A stretch of 64,000 bases of DNA from IDS-8 sp964424805 (GTDB lineage Bacteria > Pseudomonadota > Gammaproteobacteria > Steroidobacterales > Woeseiaceae). A model generated the notes under the pieces. That model saw only the letters and a program-made list of their open reading frames with translations, searched no databases and was not told the DNA's origin. How positions within the stretch are numbered: the stretch's first letter is position 1; each line of letters starts with the position of its first letter. The translations under genes were made by a program, and so were the position numbers. Below are positions 8,181-15,883 of this stretch, piece after piece. The DNA lies in NCBI GenBank assembly GCA_964424805.1, contig CAYRKH010000007.1, forward strand, positions 24,239 to 88,238. The letters are read 5' to 3'.

Positions 8181-9593
8181 ATGCAACTCGTCGATGTCAC
8201 GCACGAGGCCGTCATCGCGCTGGATCTCGAGGAGCGTGTCCGCTACTGGAATTCCGGTGCCGAGCGCCTGTTCGGCTGGGTCGGGGACGAAGTGCTCGGC
8301 AAGACCCTCGACGAACTGTGGCCCGCGGCCGACGAGACGGCCCGGCACATCCGTGAGCAGTGCCTCGACGTTCTGCGCCGCCGGGAAATCCTGAGCGGCG
8401 AGACGGAGCTGGTCTGCAAATCCGGGGACACCGTGGCCGTCGAATACAATGCGGGGCCACGCTTCGATGACGCCGGGCGCGTGGATGGCTACGTCAGCGT
8501 GCACCGCGACGTGACGGAGCGGCGCCGGTCGGAAAGGGCGCTGCGCGAGAGCGAAGCACGCCTGCGGGCATTGATACAGGTGTCGCCGCTCGGTATCGCG
8601 GTCATGGACGTCGAAGGAAACCCGGTTTTCTACAATCCGAAATGCGATGAGCTGCACGGCCTTTCGCTGGGCGAGGCGGCGGGCAGGGGTTGGGAAGGCG
8701 CCTTGCATCCGGACGACCGCGCGCGCGTGGATGCTTCGTGGTACGCCGCCGCCCGCGCGGGCGAATCCTGGTCTGACGTCTACCGCTTCCTGCACGCGGA
8801 CGGCGAGGTCGTCTGGGTCAGCGGCCGCGCGGCGCCGATCCGGGTGGACGATCAGCTGGTGGGCTTCGTCGGCACGCTCGAGGATATTACCGCCGAGCGT
8901 GAAGCCCGCGAGCAGGCAGAGCGGGCGACGCAGATGCGCGACGAGCTCCTGGCGATTGTCGCCCACGACTTGCGCAGCCCGCTGAACACGATCGCCCTGA
9001 CCGCCAGGGCACTGCTGTCCGAGAGCAGCGGGACGCAGGCGCGCGCGCTGGAGGTCATCCGGCGATCCGTCGATTCCATGGAACACCTCATCAGCGACCT
9101 GCTGGACCTGTCGCTCAGGTCCGGCCGGTTCAGCATAAAGCATTCGCGGATCGACCTGGACGCCCTGTGCCACGAGACGATGGAGCTTTTCGACGCCGAA
9201 GCCCGCAGCCGGGGCATCGTGCTTTCCTGCCGCCTGGATGCGGGGCTGCCCGCGGTGCGCGGCGATCCGCGGCGGCTGGCGCAGCTGCTCTCGAACCTCA
9301 TTGGCAACGCGCTGAAGTTCACGCAGCAGGCGGGCAACGTGACGCTGCGCGCCAGGCGCTGCGACGAGGGGGTGCAGGTTTCGATCGCGGACGACGGCCC
9401 GGGCATTGCTCGCGAACACCTGCCGCACCTGTTCGAGCCGCGCTGGCAGGGCGGCGCCGCTGCCGGTTCCGGCACGGGGCTTGGTTTGTCGATCGCCCGC
9501 AGCATCGTGGAAGCGCATGACGGGCGCATCTGGGCGGACAGCACGCGCGGCCAGGGCACCACCGTCAACTTCGTGCTCCCGTCATCCACGTAG
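8181..9593 (+). CDS. Two-PAS sensor histidine kinase
   Basis: A 470-residue cytoplasmic sensor kinase without membrane segments. PAS domains occupy about 5-115 and 130-240, each ending in the usual DVTERRRSE or DITAEREAR linker. The HisKA domain has the phosphorylated His262 in LLAIVAHDLRSPLNTI, followed by HATPase_c with N-box NLIGNALKFT, G1 box DDGPGIA and G2 box GSGTGLGLSI. GGAG at 8172-8175 favours the ATG at 8181 over a GTG two codons earlier. There is no receiver domain and no response regulator beside it, so its partner is elsewhere. Its TAG stop codon is the TAG of the REP-like palindrome that follows. Confidence 0.88.
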   Translation: MQLVDVTHEAVIALDLEERVRYWNSGAERLFGWVGDEVLGKTLDELWPAADETARHIREQCLDVLRRREILSGETELVCKSGDTVAVEYNAGPRFDDAGRVDGYVSVHRDVTERRRSERALRESEARLRALIQVSPLGIAVMDVEGNPVFYNPKCDELHGLSLGEAAGRGWEGALHPDDRARVDASWYAAARAGESWSDVYRFLHADGEVVWVSGRAAPIRVDDQLVGFVGTLEDITAEREAREQAERATQMRDELLAIVAHDLRSPLNTIALTARALLSESSGTQARALEVIRRSVDSMEHLISDLLDLSLRSGRFSIKHSRIDLDALCHETMELFDAEARSRGIVLSCRLDAGLPAVRGDPRRLAQLLSNLIGNALKFTQQAGNVTLRARRCDEGVQVSIADDGPGIAREHLPHLFEPRWQGGAAAGSGTGLGLSIARSIVEAHDGRIWADSTRGQGTTVNFVLPSST

Positions 9594-9682
9594 GAGCGCG
9601 CATCGCGCGCGATGCCACGCTCCGGAAAGTACCGCGTTCGCCGGCATGACGCCGTGGCATCGCGCGCGGTGCGCGCTCCTAC
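9590..9682. repeat. REP-like inverted pair
   Basis: GTAGGAGCGCGC (from 9590) and GCGCGCTCCTAC (ending 9682) face each other around a 70-bp centre that holds the internal palindromes GCGCGCGATGCC and GGCATCGCGCGC. The outer bases can pair into a long hairpin between two convergent genes. The left arm supplies the TAG stop of the upstream kinase gene. It belongs to the same family as the repeats at 12.8, 26.8, 37.5, 52.9, 56.2, 57.8, 58.5, 59.8 and 63.9 kb. Confidence 0.85.
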
Positions 9683-9690
9683 AGGGGTCG

Positions 9691-11742
9691 TCAGGAACCG
9701 ACGGCTGGCCACTGCTCGTCGGTTGCCACCATGGTCAGCACGTCATAGGCGGCGACCAGCTCGCCGTCCTGGTTGGTGACTTCGGTATCCCAGCGCACCT
9801 CGCCGTAGCCCGCGCCTTCGCGCAGCGTCTTCTGCTTGCAAGTCAGCCGTACCGCCAGCGAGTCGCCGTAGTTGACGGGCTGCGCGAAACGGAGATCGTC
9901 GAGGCCGTAGTTGGCGAGCACCGGCCCGAAATCCGGGTCGACGAAGAGCCCCGCCGCAAAGGAGACGATCAGGTAGCCGTGTGCGACGCGACCTTCGAAA
10001 AACGGGTTCTTCTTCGCTGCCGCCTCGTCCATGTGCGCATAGAAGCGGTCGCCGGTGAACTCGGCGAAGTGATCGATGTCTTCCAGCGTGACCACGCGGG
10101 GCGCGGATTTGAACGTGTCGCCGATCTCCAGTTGCTCGAAGGTCTTCCTGAACGGGTGCACTCCCGGATCCCTGGTCTCCGCACCGCGAATCCAGCGGCC
10201 GGCCGTCCGGGTCAGCGTTTCCGGCGAGCCCTGGAGGGCCGTGCGCTGCATGTAGTGCAGCACGCCGCGGATGCCGCCGAGTTCCTCGCCGCCGCCGGCG
10301 CGTCCGGGGCCGCCGTGCACGAGATGCGGCAGCGGCGAGCCGTGGCCGGTAGATTCGCCGGCACAATGCCGGTTGAGCACGAGTATGCGGCCGTGGTGGG
10401 CGGCCGTGCCGAGCACGAGCTCGCGCGCAACCGTATCGTCGTTCGTCACGATGGATTCGCAGAGACTGCCGGCGCCGAGGCGGGACAGCTCGATCGCCTC
10501 GTCGAGGGTGTCGTAGGGCAGCACGGTGCTGACCGGGCCGAAGGCTTCGGTCGCGTGCACCGACCTGGCCGTGATCGGCTTCTCGCACAGCAGCAGGGTC
10601 GGCATGAAGAAGGCGCCTTTGCGAGCATCGGCGTCGACCAGCGAGAAATCCTCGCGGTTGCCGAACACGACCTCCGCCTCGCCTGCAAGGTCGCTGATCC
10701 GTGCGCGCACCTCTTCGCGCTGTCCCAGGCTCGCAAGCGCACCCATGTCGACTTCCTTGCTCGCCGGGTTGCCGATTCGCACTTTGCCGAGCTCGGCCGA
10801 CAGCGCCCGCACGAGGTCGGCGCTGACGGCGGCCGGCGCGATGATGCGCCGGATTGCGGTGCACTTCTGGCCGGCCTTGCTCACCATCTCGCGCTTCACC
10901 TCCGCGATGAAGAGGTCGAACTCCGGTGTGCCCGGCACGGCGTCGGGACCGAGGATCGACGCGTTGATCGAGTCGGTTTCCGCGGTGAAACGCACCGATT
11001 CGGCGACCACGCGCGGGTGCTGCATCAGCTTTACGGCCGTGCTCTTGGAGCCGGTGAAGGCGATCGTGTCCTGGTTCGTGAGGTGATCGAAGAGATCACC
11101 GACGCTCCCGCAGACCAGCTGCACGGCGCCCTCCGGCAGGATGCCGGAGTCGACGATGTGCCGCATCATGCGTTCGGTAAGGTAAGCCGTAGTCGACGCG
11201 GGCTTGACGATGGCGGGTACGCCGGCGAGCAGCGTCGGCGCGAGTTTCTCGAGCATGCCCCAGCACGGGAAATTGAACGCGTTGATGTGCACGGCGGCAC
11301 CCAGCCGCGGCGTGTAGACGTGCTGGCCGACGAACGTGCCGTGCTTCGACAGGATTTCCGGCTTGCCGTCGAGGTACACCTTCGCGTTCGGCATCTCTCG
11401 CCGGCCCTTGCTCGAGAACACGAAGAGCGTGGAGATGCCGCCGTCGATGTCGATCCAGCTGTCCATCTTCGTGGCGCCGGTGTCGGTGGAGAGTGTGTAG
11501 AGTTCCTTCTTGTGCTCGGACAGGTGCAGCGCGAGCGCCTTCAGCATGAGTGCGCGCTCGTGAAACGTGTGGCGGCGAAGATTGGGGCCGCCGACCGTGC
11601 GGGCGTGGTCCAGCATGGCGGCGAAGTCGAGGCCGTCGCTCGAAAGCCGGGCCACCGTGCGGCCGTCGACGGCGCTTGCGAGTGGCGTGCCGTCGCCCCC
11701 GCCTGCCACCCACCGGCTTTGCGCGTAGTTCTCGAGCTGCAT
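9691..11742 (-). CDS. paaZ: Phenylacetic acid degradation bifunctional protein PaaZ
   Basis: A 683-residue fusion of an aldehyde dehydrogenase (about 1-520) and a MaoC-type (R)-enoyl-CoA hydratase (about 535-680). It hydrolytically opens the oxepin-CoA ring and oxidises the resulting semialdehyde to 3-oxo-5,6-dehydrosuberyl-CoA. Dehydrogenase residues are Glu255 (FTAETDS) and Cys294 (GQKCTA). Hydratase residues are Asp566 and His571 (FTGDRFYAHMDE). Length and spacing agree with E. coli PaaZ, so both activities should be intact. It diverges from paaX with a palindrome in the shared promoter region, and its stop lies just past a REP-like hairpin. Confidence 0.95.
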   Translation of the reverse strand: MQLENYAQSRWVAGGGDGTPLASAVDGRTVARLSSDGLDFAAMLDHARTVGGPNLRRHTFHERALMLKALALHLSEHKKELYTLSTDTGATKMDSWIDIDGGISTLFVFSSKGRREMPNAKVYLDGKPEILSKHGTFVGQHVYTPRLGAAVHINAFNFPCWGMLEKLAPTLLAGVPAIVKPASTTAYLTERMMRHIVDSGILPEGAVQLVCGSVGDLFDHLTNQDTIAFTGSKSTAVKLMQHPRVVAESVRFTAETDSINASILGPDAVPGTPEFDLFIAEVKREMVSKAGQKCTAIRRIIAPAAVSADLVRALSAELGKVRIGNPASKEVDMGALASLGQREEVRARISDLAGEAEVVFGNREDFSLVDADARKGAFFMPTLLLCEKPITARSVHATEAFGPVSTVLPYDTLDEAIELSRLGAGSLCESIVTNDDTVARELVLGTAAHHGRILVLNRHCAGESTGHGSPLPHLVHGGPGRAGGGEELGGIRGVLHYMQRTALQGSPETLTRTAGRWIRGAETRDPGVHPFRKTFEQLEIGDTFKSAPRVVTLEDIDHFAEFTGDRFYAHMDEAAAKKNPFFEGRVAHGYLIVSFAAGLFVDPDFGPVLANYGLDDLRFAQPVNYGDSLAVRLTCKQKTLREGAGYGEVRWDTEVTNQDGELVAAYDVLTMVATDEQWPAVGS

Positions 11743-11758
11743 GGCTCAGTTCCTCTCG

Positions 11759-11795
11759 GATACGAAAAATGGAATAATTTGCATCAATTCGTATC
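11759..11795. promoter_or_regulatory. Candidate PaaX operator between paaZ and paaX
   Basis: GATACGAA (11759-11766) and TTCGTATC (11788-11795) form a perfect 8-bp inverted repeat with a 21-bp AT-rich spacer, centre to centre 29 bp or close to three helical turns. It lies immediately upstream of the paaZ start and across the region where both divergent promoters must be. PaaX is known to bind paired inverted half-sites and is released by phenylacetyl-CoA. No second copy was found in front of paaI or paaA. Confidence 0.55.
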
Positions 11796-11827
11796 GCATT
11801 TTAGGGGCAGCCACGATCAAAACGAAA

Positions 11828-12754
11828 GTGCCAAGCTCACTGACGGCCGCCGCCCGCTCGCTGGTGGCCGAGTTTCGCTCGCGGCCCACGCCGCGGGCCG
11901 GTTCCCTCATTATTACGCTGTACGGCGACGCGATCGCACCGCGCGGCGGCACGGCGTGGATCGGCAGCCTGATCCGGGTGCTGGCGGACTTCGGTATCAG
12001 CGAGCGGCTGGTGCGTACCTCGGTATTCCGGCTGGCGCGCGACGGCTGGCTGGAGGCGGAGCAGGTCGGCCGACGCAGCTATTACCGGCTGACCGAGGAG
12101 GGTGCGGAACGGTTTCGCGAGGCTACGCACCGCATCTACGGCGAGCCGCGGCAGACCTGGTCCGGCGAATGGTGCCTGGTGCTGACCGCGGGCCTCACGG
12201 GCGAGCGCCGCGAGCTCCTGAAGAAGGAGCTGTCCTGGCTCGGTTTCGGGCCGATGGGTTCCGACGTGATGGCGCACCCGTCGCCCGATCGCGGCGATCT
12301 CGAATCCCTGCTGAAACGGGTGGGCGCCCTCGACGATGCCGTGATCCTGAACGGGCGCGCTGCCGACGGCGCGCGAAACGGTGCGCTGAGGGACCTGGTG
12401 CACCGGAGCTGGAACCTCGCCGACCTCGAAGCGCGCTACGCGGAATTCCTCGAGCGTTTCCGGCCGGTGTTCAGGGCATCGCGGACGGCGCGCGCGCTCG
12501 AGCCCGCGACGGCCTTCCAGGTTCGCACGCTGCTGCTGCAGGAATACCGCAAGGTGCTGCTGCGCGACCCGCTTCTGCCGGCGGAACTGCTGCCGGAAGG
12601 CTGGCACGGGGTGCCGGCCTACCAGCTCTGCCGTAACCTGTACCGCCGCGTGCACGCCGCGGCGGACGACTACCTGGGCCGGGTCATGGAAACAGCGGAC
12701 GGTCCGCTGCCACCGCCGGCCCCCGATTTTTACACCCGCTTCGGCGGCCTGTAG
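11828..12754 (+). CDS. paaX: Phenylacetic acid degradation repressor PaaX
   Basis: About 308 residues of the PaaX family: N-terminal winged helix (about 15-100, including SLIITLYGDAIAPRGG and VRTSVFRLARDGWL), a central dimerisation domain, and the C-terminal PaaX domain ending near DPLLPAELLPEGW. It represses paa genes until phenylacetyl-CoA binds. The frame is open back to an ATG at 11741, but that would overlap the paaZ start and swallow the inverted repeat. The GTG at 11828 gives the usual N-terminal length. The start is therefore inferred and no strong Shine-Dalgarno is visible. The TAG stop is the first TAG of a REP-like repeat. Confidence 0.9.
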   Translation: MPSSLTAAARSLVAEFRSRPTPRAGSLIITLYGDAIAPRGGTAWIGSLIRVLADFGISERLVRTSVFRLARDGWLEAEQVGRRSYYRLTEEGAERFREATHRIYGEPRQTWSGEWCLVLTAGLTGERRELLKKELSWLGFGPMGSDVMAHPSPDRGDLESLLKRVGALDDAVILNGRAADGARNGALRDLVHRSWNLADLEARYAEFLERFRPVFRASRTARALEPATAFQVRTLLLQEYRKVLLRDPLLPAELLPEGWHGVPAYQLCRNLYRRVHAAADDYLGRVMETADGPLPPPAPDFYTRFGGL

Positions 12755-12808
12755 GAGCGCGCACCGCGCGCGATGCTACGGCGCTTGTAGGAGCGCGCAT
12801 CGCGCGCG
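12751..12808. repeat. Two tandem REP-like left arms
   Basis: GTAGGAGCGCGC occurs at 12751 and again at 12787. Each copy is followed by a GCGCGCGATGCTACGG-like stretch, so the two arms are head-to-tail. The first supplies the stop codon of paaX. They lead directly into the 80-bp tandem array that starts at about 12809. Confidence 0.8.
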
Positions 12809-13304
12809 ATGCTACGGCGGCCGATATGGGCATCGCGCGCAATGCGCGCTCCTACATCAGAAACGAAGGAGCAATGGGCAATGCAGCGATGCTACGGCAC
12901 CCGATACGGGCATCGCGCGCAATGCGCGCTCCTGCATCAGAAACGAAGGAGCAATGGACAATGCAGCGATGCTACGGCAGCCGATACGGGCATCGCGCGC
13001 AATGCGCGCTCCTACATCAGAAACGAAGGAGCAATGGACAATNNNNNNNNNNNNNNNNNNNNNNNNNNNNNNNNNNNNNNNNNNNNNNNNNNNNNNNNNN
13101 NNNNNNNNNNNNNNNNNNNNNNNNNNNNNNNNNNNNNNNNNNCAATGCAGCGATGCTACGGCAGTCGATATGGGCATCGCGCGCAATGCGCGCTCCTGCA
13201 TCAGAAACGAAGGAGCAATGGGCAATGCAGCGATGCTACGGCGGCCGATATGGGCATCGCGCGCAATGCGCGCTCCTACACCGGAAACGAAGGAGCCATA
13301 GACA
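12809..13304. repeat. 80-bp tandem repeat array carrying REP arms and a ribosome-binding site
   Basis: The ATGCTACGGC landmark recurs at 12809, 12889, 12969, 13153 and 13233, giving an exact 80-bp period on both sides of a sequencing gap. Each unit contains a REP half (GCATCGCGCGC ... GCGCGCTCCTAC), then AAACGAAGGAG, a short spacer and ATG. The last copy ends in GAAGGAGCCATAGACA followed by the true paaI ATG. So the unit is a duplicated REP plus paaI leader, including its Shine-Dalgarno. Copies differ at a few bases (GGCGGC, GGCACC, GGCAGC, TACA or TGCA). The region has no credible gene. The copy number is unknown because of the gap. Confidence 0.85.
13043..13142. other. Assembly gap of 100 N
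   Basis: Exactly 100 undetermined bases interrupt the 80-bp repeat array. Landmarks flanking it are 184 bp apart, which is not a multiple of 80, so 100 is a placeholder and not a measured length. Confidence 0.98.
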
Positions 13305-13724
13305 ATGCACGAGCTCGAACTGGCGCAGCGCTGCGCCGACAGCATGTGGGCCGGCGACACCGCGTCGCAGGAACTCGGCATCGTGATCGAAGTGCTGGCG
13401 CCGGGCAGCGTGCGCGCGAGCATGGAGGTGCGGCCGTCGATGATCAACGGCCACGACGTGTGCCACGGCGGTTACCTCTTTACGCTTGCCGACACCGCGT
13501 TCGCCTTCGCGTGCAATGCCTACGACCGGGTCACGCTCGCGGCCGCCGCCTCTATTGATTTCCTGCGCCCGGCCCGGCTGGGCGACCGCCTCACCGCCGA
13601 GACGACCGAGCGCCACCGCGGCCGCCGCGCCGGCCTGTACGACGTGGTCGTCACCAACCAGCACGACCAGGCGGTCGCCATCTTCCACGGTCGCTCCCAC
13701 GCCCTGGACAAACCCCTCCTGTAG
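13305..13724 (+). CDS. paaI: Hydroxyphenylacetyl-CoA thioesterase PaaI
   Basis: A 139-residue hotdog-fold thioesterase. The active-site helix region NGHDVCHGGYLFTLADTAFA (about 46-65) has the HGG and ADTA signatures of PaaI. PaaI hydrolyses ring-hydroxylated or dead-end phenylacetyl-CoA derivatives and frees CoA when the epoxidase pathway stalls. GAAGGAG lies 11 bases before the ATG. The gene follows the tandem array that contains repeated copies of this same leader, so its translation context may be affected by upstream decoy starts. It is 107 bp upstream of paaA on the same strand. Confidence 0.93.
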   Translation: MHELELAQRCADSMWAGDTASQELGIVIEVLAPGSVRASMEVRPSMINGHDVCHGGYLFTLADTAFAFACNAYDRVTLAAAASIDFLRPARLGDRLTAETTERHRGRRAGLYDVVVTNQHDQAVAIFHGRSHALDKPLL

Positions 13725-13757
13725 AGGCGCAGCGGCGCGCGACCGGCCGCAAAAATA

Positions 13758-13798
13758 TGACACACAAAAACTTGAAATTACCTTAAAACCGTGACACA
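13758..13798 (+). promoter_or_regulatory. Direct repeats upstream of paaA
   Basis: TGACACA occurs at 13758-13764 and again at 13792-13798, 34 bp apart, in an unusually AT-rich interval between paaI and paaA. A TTGAAA hexamer (13772-13777) lies between them. This is the only AT-rich patch before the paaABCDE operon and is the likeliest promoter/operator site. It does not match the inverted repeat at the paaZ-paaX boundary. Confidence 0.3.
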
Positions 13799-13831
13799 TT
13801 GAGGCTGTCCCGAGCCGCGGGAGTTTGCTTC

Positions 13832-14815
13832 GTGTACACGCAAGGCCTCGACCAGAAACCCGATACCGCGACCCCTGAAGACGACGCCGCCCGGCTCGCC
13901 CGTTTCCAGGCGCGCATCGATGCCGAAGAGAAGATCGAACCCCGGGATTTCATGCCGGAGGCGTACCGCAGGACGCTGGTTCGCCAGATCTCGCAGCACG
14001 CCCATTCCGAGATCATCGGCATGCAGCCGGAAGGCAACTGGCTTACCCGTGCCCCCACGCTCAAGCGCAAGGCGATCCTGCTCGCGAAGGTGCAGGATGA
14101 AGCGGGGCACGGGCTTTACCTGTACGGTGCCGGCGAAACGCTCGGCACCTCGCGCGACGAAATGGTCGATGACCTGCTTTCCGGGAAGGCGAAGTATTCG
14201 AGCATCTTCAACTATCCGACCCTCACCTGGGCCGACGTCGGCGCAATCGGCTGGCTGGTCGACGGTGCGGCGATCATGAACCAGGTCCCCCTGTGCCGCT
14301 GCTCCTACGGCCCTTATGCCCGCGCCATGGTGCGCATTTGCAAGGAGGAGAGCTTTCACCAGCGGCAGGGCTTCGAGATCATGCTGGAACTGTCCCGCGG
14401 CACGGACGAGCAGAAGGCGATGGCGCAGGATGCTCTCGATCGCTGGTGGTGGCCGTCGCTCATGATGTTCGGCCCGAGCGACGCCGAATCGAAGCATTCC
14501 GCACAGTCGATGGCGTGGAAGATCAAGCGCTTCTCGAACGACGAGCTGCGGCAGAAGTTCGTCGACGTCACCGTGCCGCAGGCCGCGTTCCTCGGCTTGA
14601 AGATCCCGGACGACGACCTCGCGTTCGACGAGGATACGGGGCATTACCGCTTCGGCGAGATCGACTGGCAGGAGTTTTACGACGTTCTGGCGGGCAATGG
14701 TCCCTGCAACCGGCAGCGCCTGGAGCGCCGGCGGCAGGCGCATCACGACGGCGCGTGGGTGCGCGAGGCCGCACGCGCGTACGCCGACAAGCGCGCTGCC
14801 AGGAAGGCGGCCTAG
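13832..14815 (+). CDS. paaA: 1,2-phenylacetyl-CoA epoxidase catalytic subunit PaaA
   Basis: A 327-residue ferritin-like diiron subunit that epoxidises the ring of phenylacetyl-CoA together with PaaC. Iron-ligand motifs are visible in AKVQDEAGHGLYLY and in KEESFHQRQGFE, both E-x-x-H. PEGNWLTRAPTLKRK and WWWPSLMMFGPSD are typical PaaA segments. The GTG at 13832 with GGGAG eight bases upstream is the best start; a TTG 33 bp upstream is in frame but has no ribosome-binding site. It begins a tightly packed paaABCDE operon. Confidence 0.95.
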   Translation: MYTQGLDQKPDTATPEDDAARLARFQARIDAEEKIEPRDFMPEAYRRTLVRQISQHAHSEIIGMQPEGNWLTRAPTLKRKAILLAKVQDEAGHGLYLYGAGETLGTSRDEMVDDLLSGKAKYSSIFNYPTLTWADVGAIGWLVDGAAIMNQVPLCRCSYGPYARAMVRICKEESFHQRQGFEIMLELSRGTDEQKAMAQDALDRWWWPSLMMFGPSDAESKHSAQSMAWKIKRFSNDELRQKFVDVTVPQAAFLGLKIPDDDLAFDEDTGHYRFGEIDWQEFYDVLAGNGPCNRQRLERRRQAHHDGAWVREAARAYADKRAARKAA

Positions 14816-14840
14816 TGCGCCGGTCCCAGGGAGCCGCCGC

Positions 14841-15128
14841 ATGACCAGGAACGACTGGCCGCTGTACGAAGTGTTCATCCGCTCGCGCTCGGGCCTGAGT
14901 CACCGCCACGTCGGCAGCGTGCACGCCGCCGACGATCGGATGGCGCTCAACCACGCGCGCGACGTCTACACCCGCCGCAGCGAAGGCGTTAGCATCTGGG
15001 TGGTGCGCTCCAGTGAGCTGGTCGCGTCCGACCCGGCGGATTCCGCCGAGCTCTTCGACCCGGCCGACGACAAGATCTACCGGCACCCGACCTTCTACGA
15101 GATTCCGCAGGAGGTGGAGAACCTGTGA
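14841..15128 (+). CDS. paaB: 1,2-phenylacetyl-CoA epoxidase subunit PaaB
   Basis: A 95-residue structural subunit, the usual PaaB length. MTRNDWPLYEVFIRSRSG and HVGSVHAADDRMALNHARD are conserved PaaB segments, and the protein ends YEIPQEVENL. PaaB helps assemble PaaA-PaaC heterodimers into the larger complex. The frame continues upstream but the ATG at 14841, with CAGGGAG before it, gives the canonical N-terminus. Its stop overlaps the paaC GTG by 4 bp. Confidence 0.95.
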   Translation: MTRNDWPLYEVFIRSRSGLSHRHVGSVHAADDRMALNHARDVYTRRSEGVSIWVVRSSELVASDPADSAELFDPADDKIYRHPTFYEIPQEVENL

Positions 15129-15883
15129 ACAAAGACCAGGCCACCTTGAGGATTGCCCTGCGCCTCGGGGACAACGCGCTGGTCCTCGGCCAAAGGCTGG
15201 CCGAGCACGTCACGCGAGCGCCGGAGCTCGAAGAGGAGCTCGCGAACGCCAATTTCGCGCTCGACTATATCGGGCAGGCGCGCATGTTCTATACCTATGC
15301 CGGCGAGCTGGAAGGCGCCGGCCGCCGCGAGGACGATTTCGCCTTCCTGCGCGATGCCGCGGAGTTCCAGAACGTGCTGCTCGTCGAGCAGCCCAACGGC
15401 CACTTCGGCGATATCGTCGCGCGCCAGTTCCTGTTCGAGACGTTCCACGTGCTGCAGCTGGAGGCGCTGGCGGGGTGCGCCAATCGTCGCATCGCCGAGA
15501 TTGCCGCACGTTCGGTAAAGGAAATCCGCTACCACCTGCGGCACGTTTCCGAGTGGCTGATGCGCCTCGGCGACGGCACGGAAACGAGCAGCGCGCGGAT
15601 GCAGCAATCGATCGACGATCTCTGGCGCTTTACCGGCGAGCTGTTCGAAGGCGACGTCGCCGACGAGATTTTCAGGCGCGAGTGCAACGGGCCGGATCTC
15701 GATGCGATCCGGACGGAATGGCGCGGGAAGGTGGCGGCGGCACTTGCGGAGGCAACGCTCGCGCTGCCGGAGGACGGCTGGATGGCCGGCGGCGGCCGTC
15801 TCGGACGCCATACCGAGGGTTTCGGCTACCTGCTGGCCGAAATGCAGTTCATGCAGCGCGCCTACCCGGGCGCGCGCTGGTGA
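15125..15883 (+). CDS. paaC: 1,2-phenylacetyl-CoA epoxidase subunit PaaC
   Basis: A 252-residue all-helical partner of PaaA with a degenerate ferritin-like core. Recognisable blocks are RLGDNALVLGQRLAEH, ALDYIGQARMFYTYAGE, KEIRYHLRHVSEWLMRLGDG and GRLGRHTEGFGYLLAEMQ. PaaC lacks the metal site and stabilises PaaA. It starts at a GTG overlapping the paaB stop (GTGA), and its own stop overlaps the paaD start the same way, implying translational coupling through the operon. Confidence 0.95.
   Translation: MNKDQATLRIALRLGDNALVLGQRLAEHVTRAPELEEELANANFALDYIGQARMFYTYAGELEGAGRREDDFAFLRDAAEFQNVLLVEQPNGHFGDIVARQFLFETFHVLQLEALAGCANRRIAEIAARSVKEIRYHLRHVSEWLMRLGDGTETSSARMQQSIDDLWRFTGELFEGDVADEIFRRECNGPDLDAIRTEWRGKVAAALAEATLALPEDGWMAGGGRLGRHTEGFGYLLAEMQFMQRAYPGARW

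Noticed and set aside
9590..9682. Insertion sequence ends
   Set aside because: The palindromes are under 100 bp with no transposase between or beside them, no target-site duplication, and recur as paired arms. They fit REP-type elements.
9406..12636. A very long open frame on the plus strand opposite paaZ
   Set aside because: It is antisense to paaZ and out of frame with paaX, has Arg/His/Gly-rich composition typical of shadow frames in GC-rich DNA, and no recognisable domain.
12809..13304. CRISPR-like periodic array
   Set aside because: The whole 80-bp unit is repeated, with no variable spacers, and no cas gene is in the window. It is a tandem duplication of a REP and a gene leader.
12826..13558. 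Open frames running through the tandem array into paaI
   Set aside because: They exist only because the repeat unit lacks stops in those frames. They cross the gap, switch frame every unit and end out of frame within paaI.
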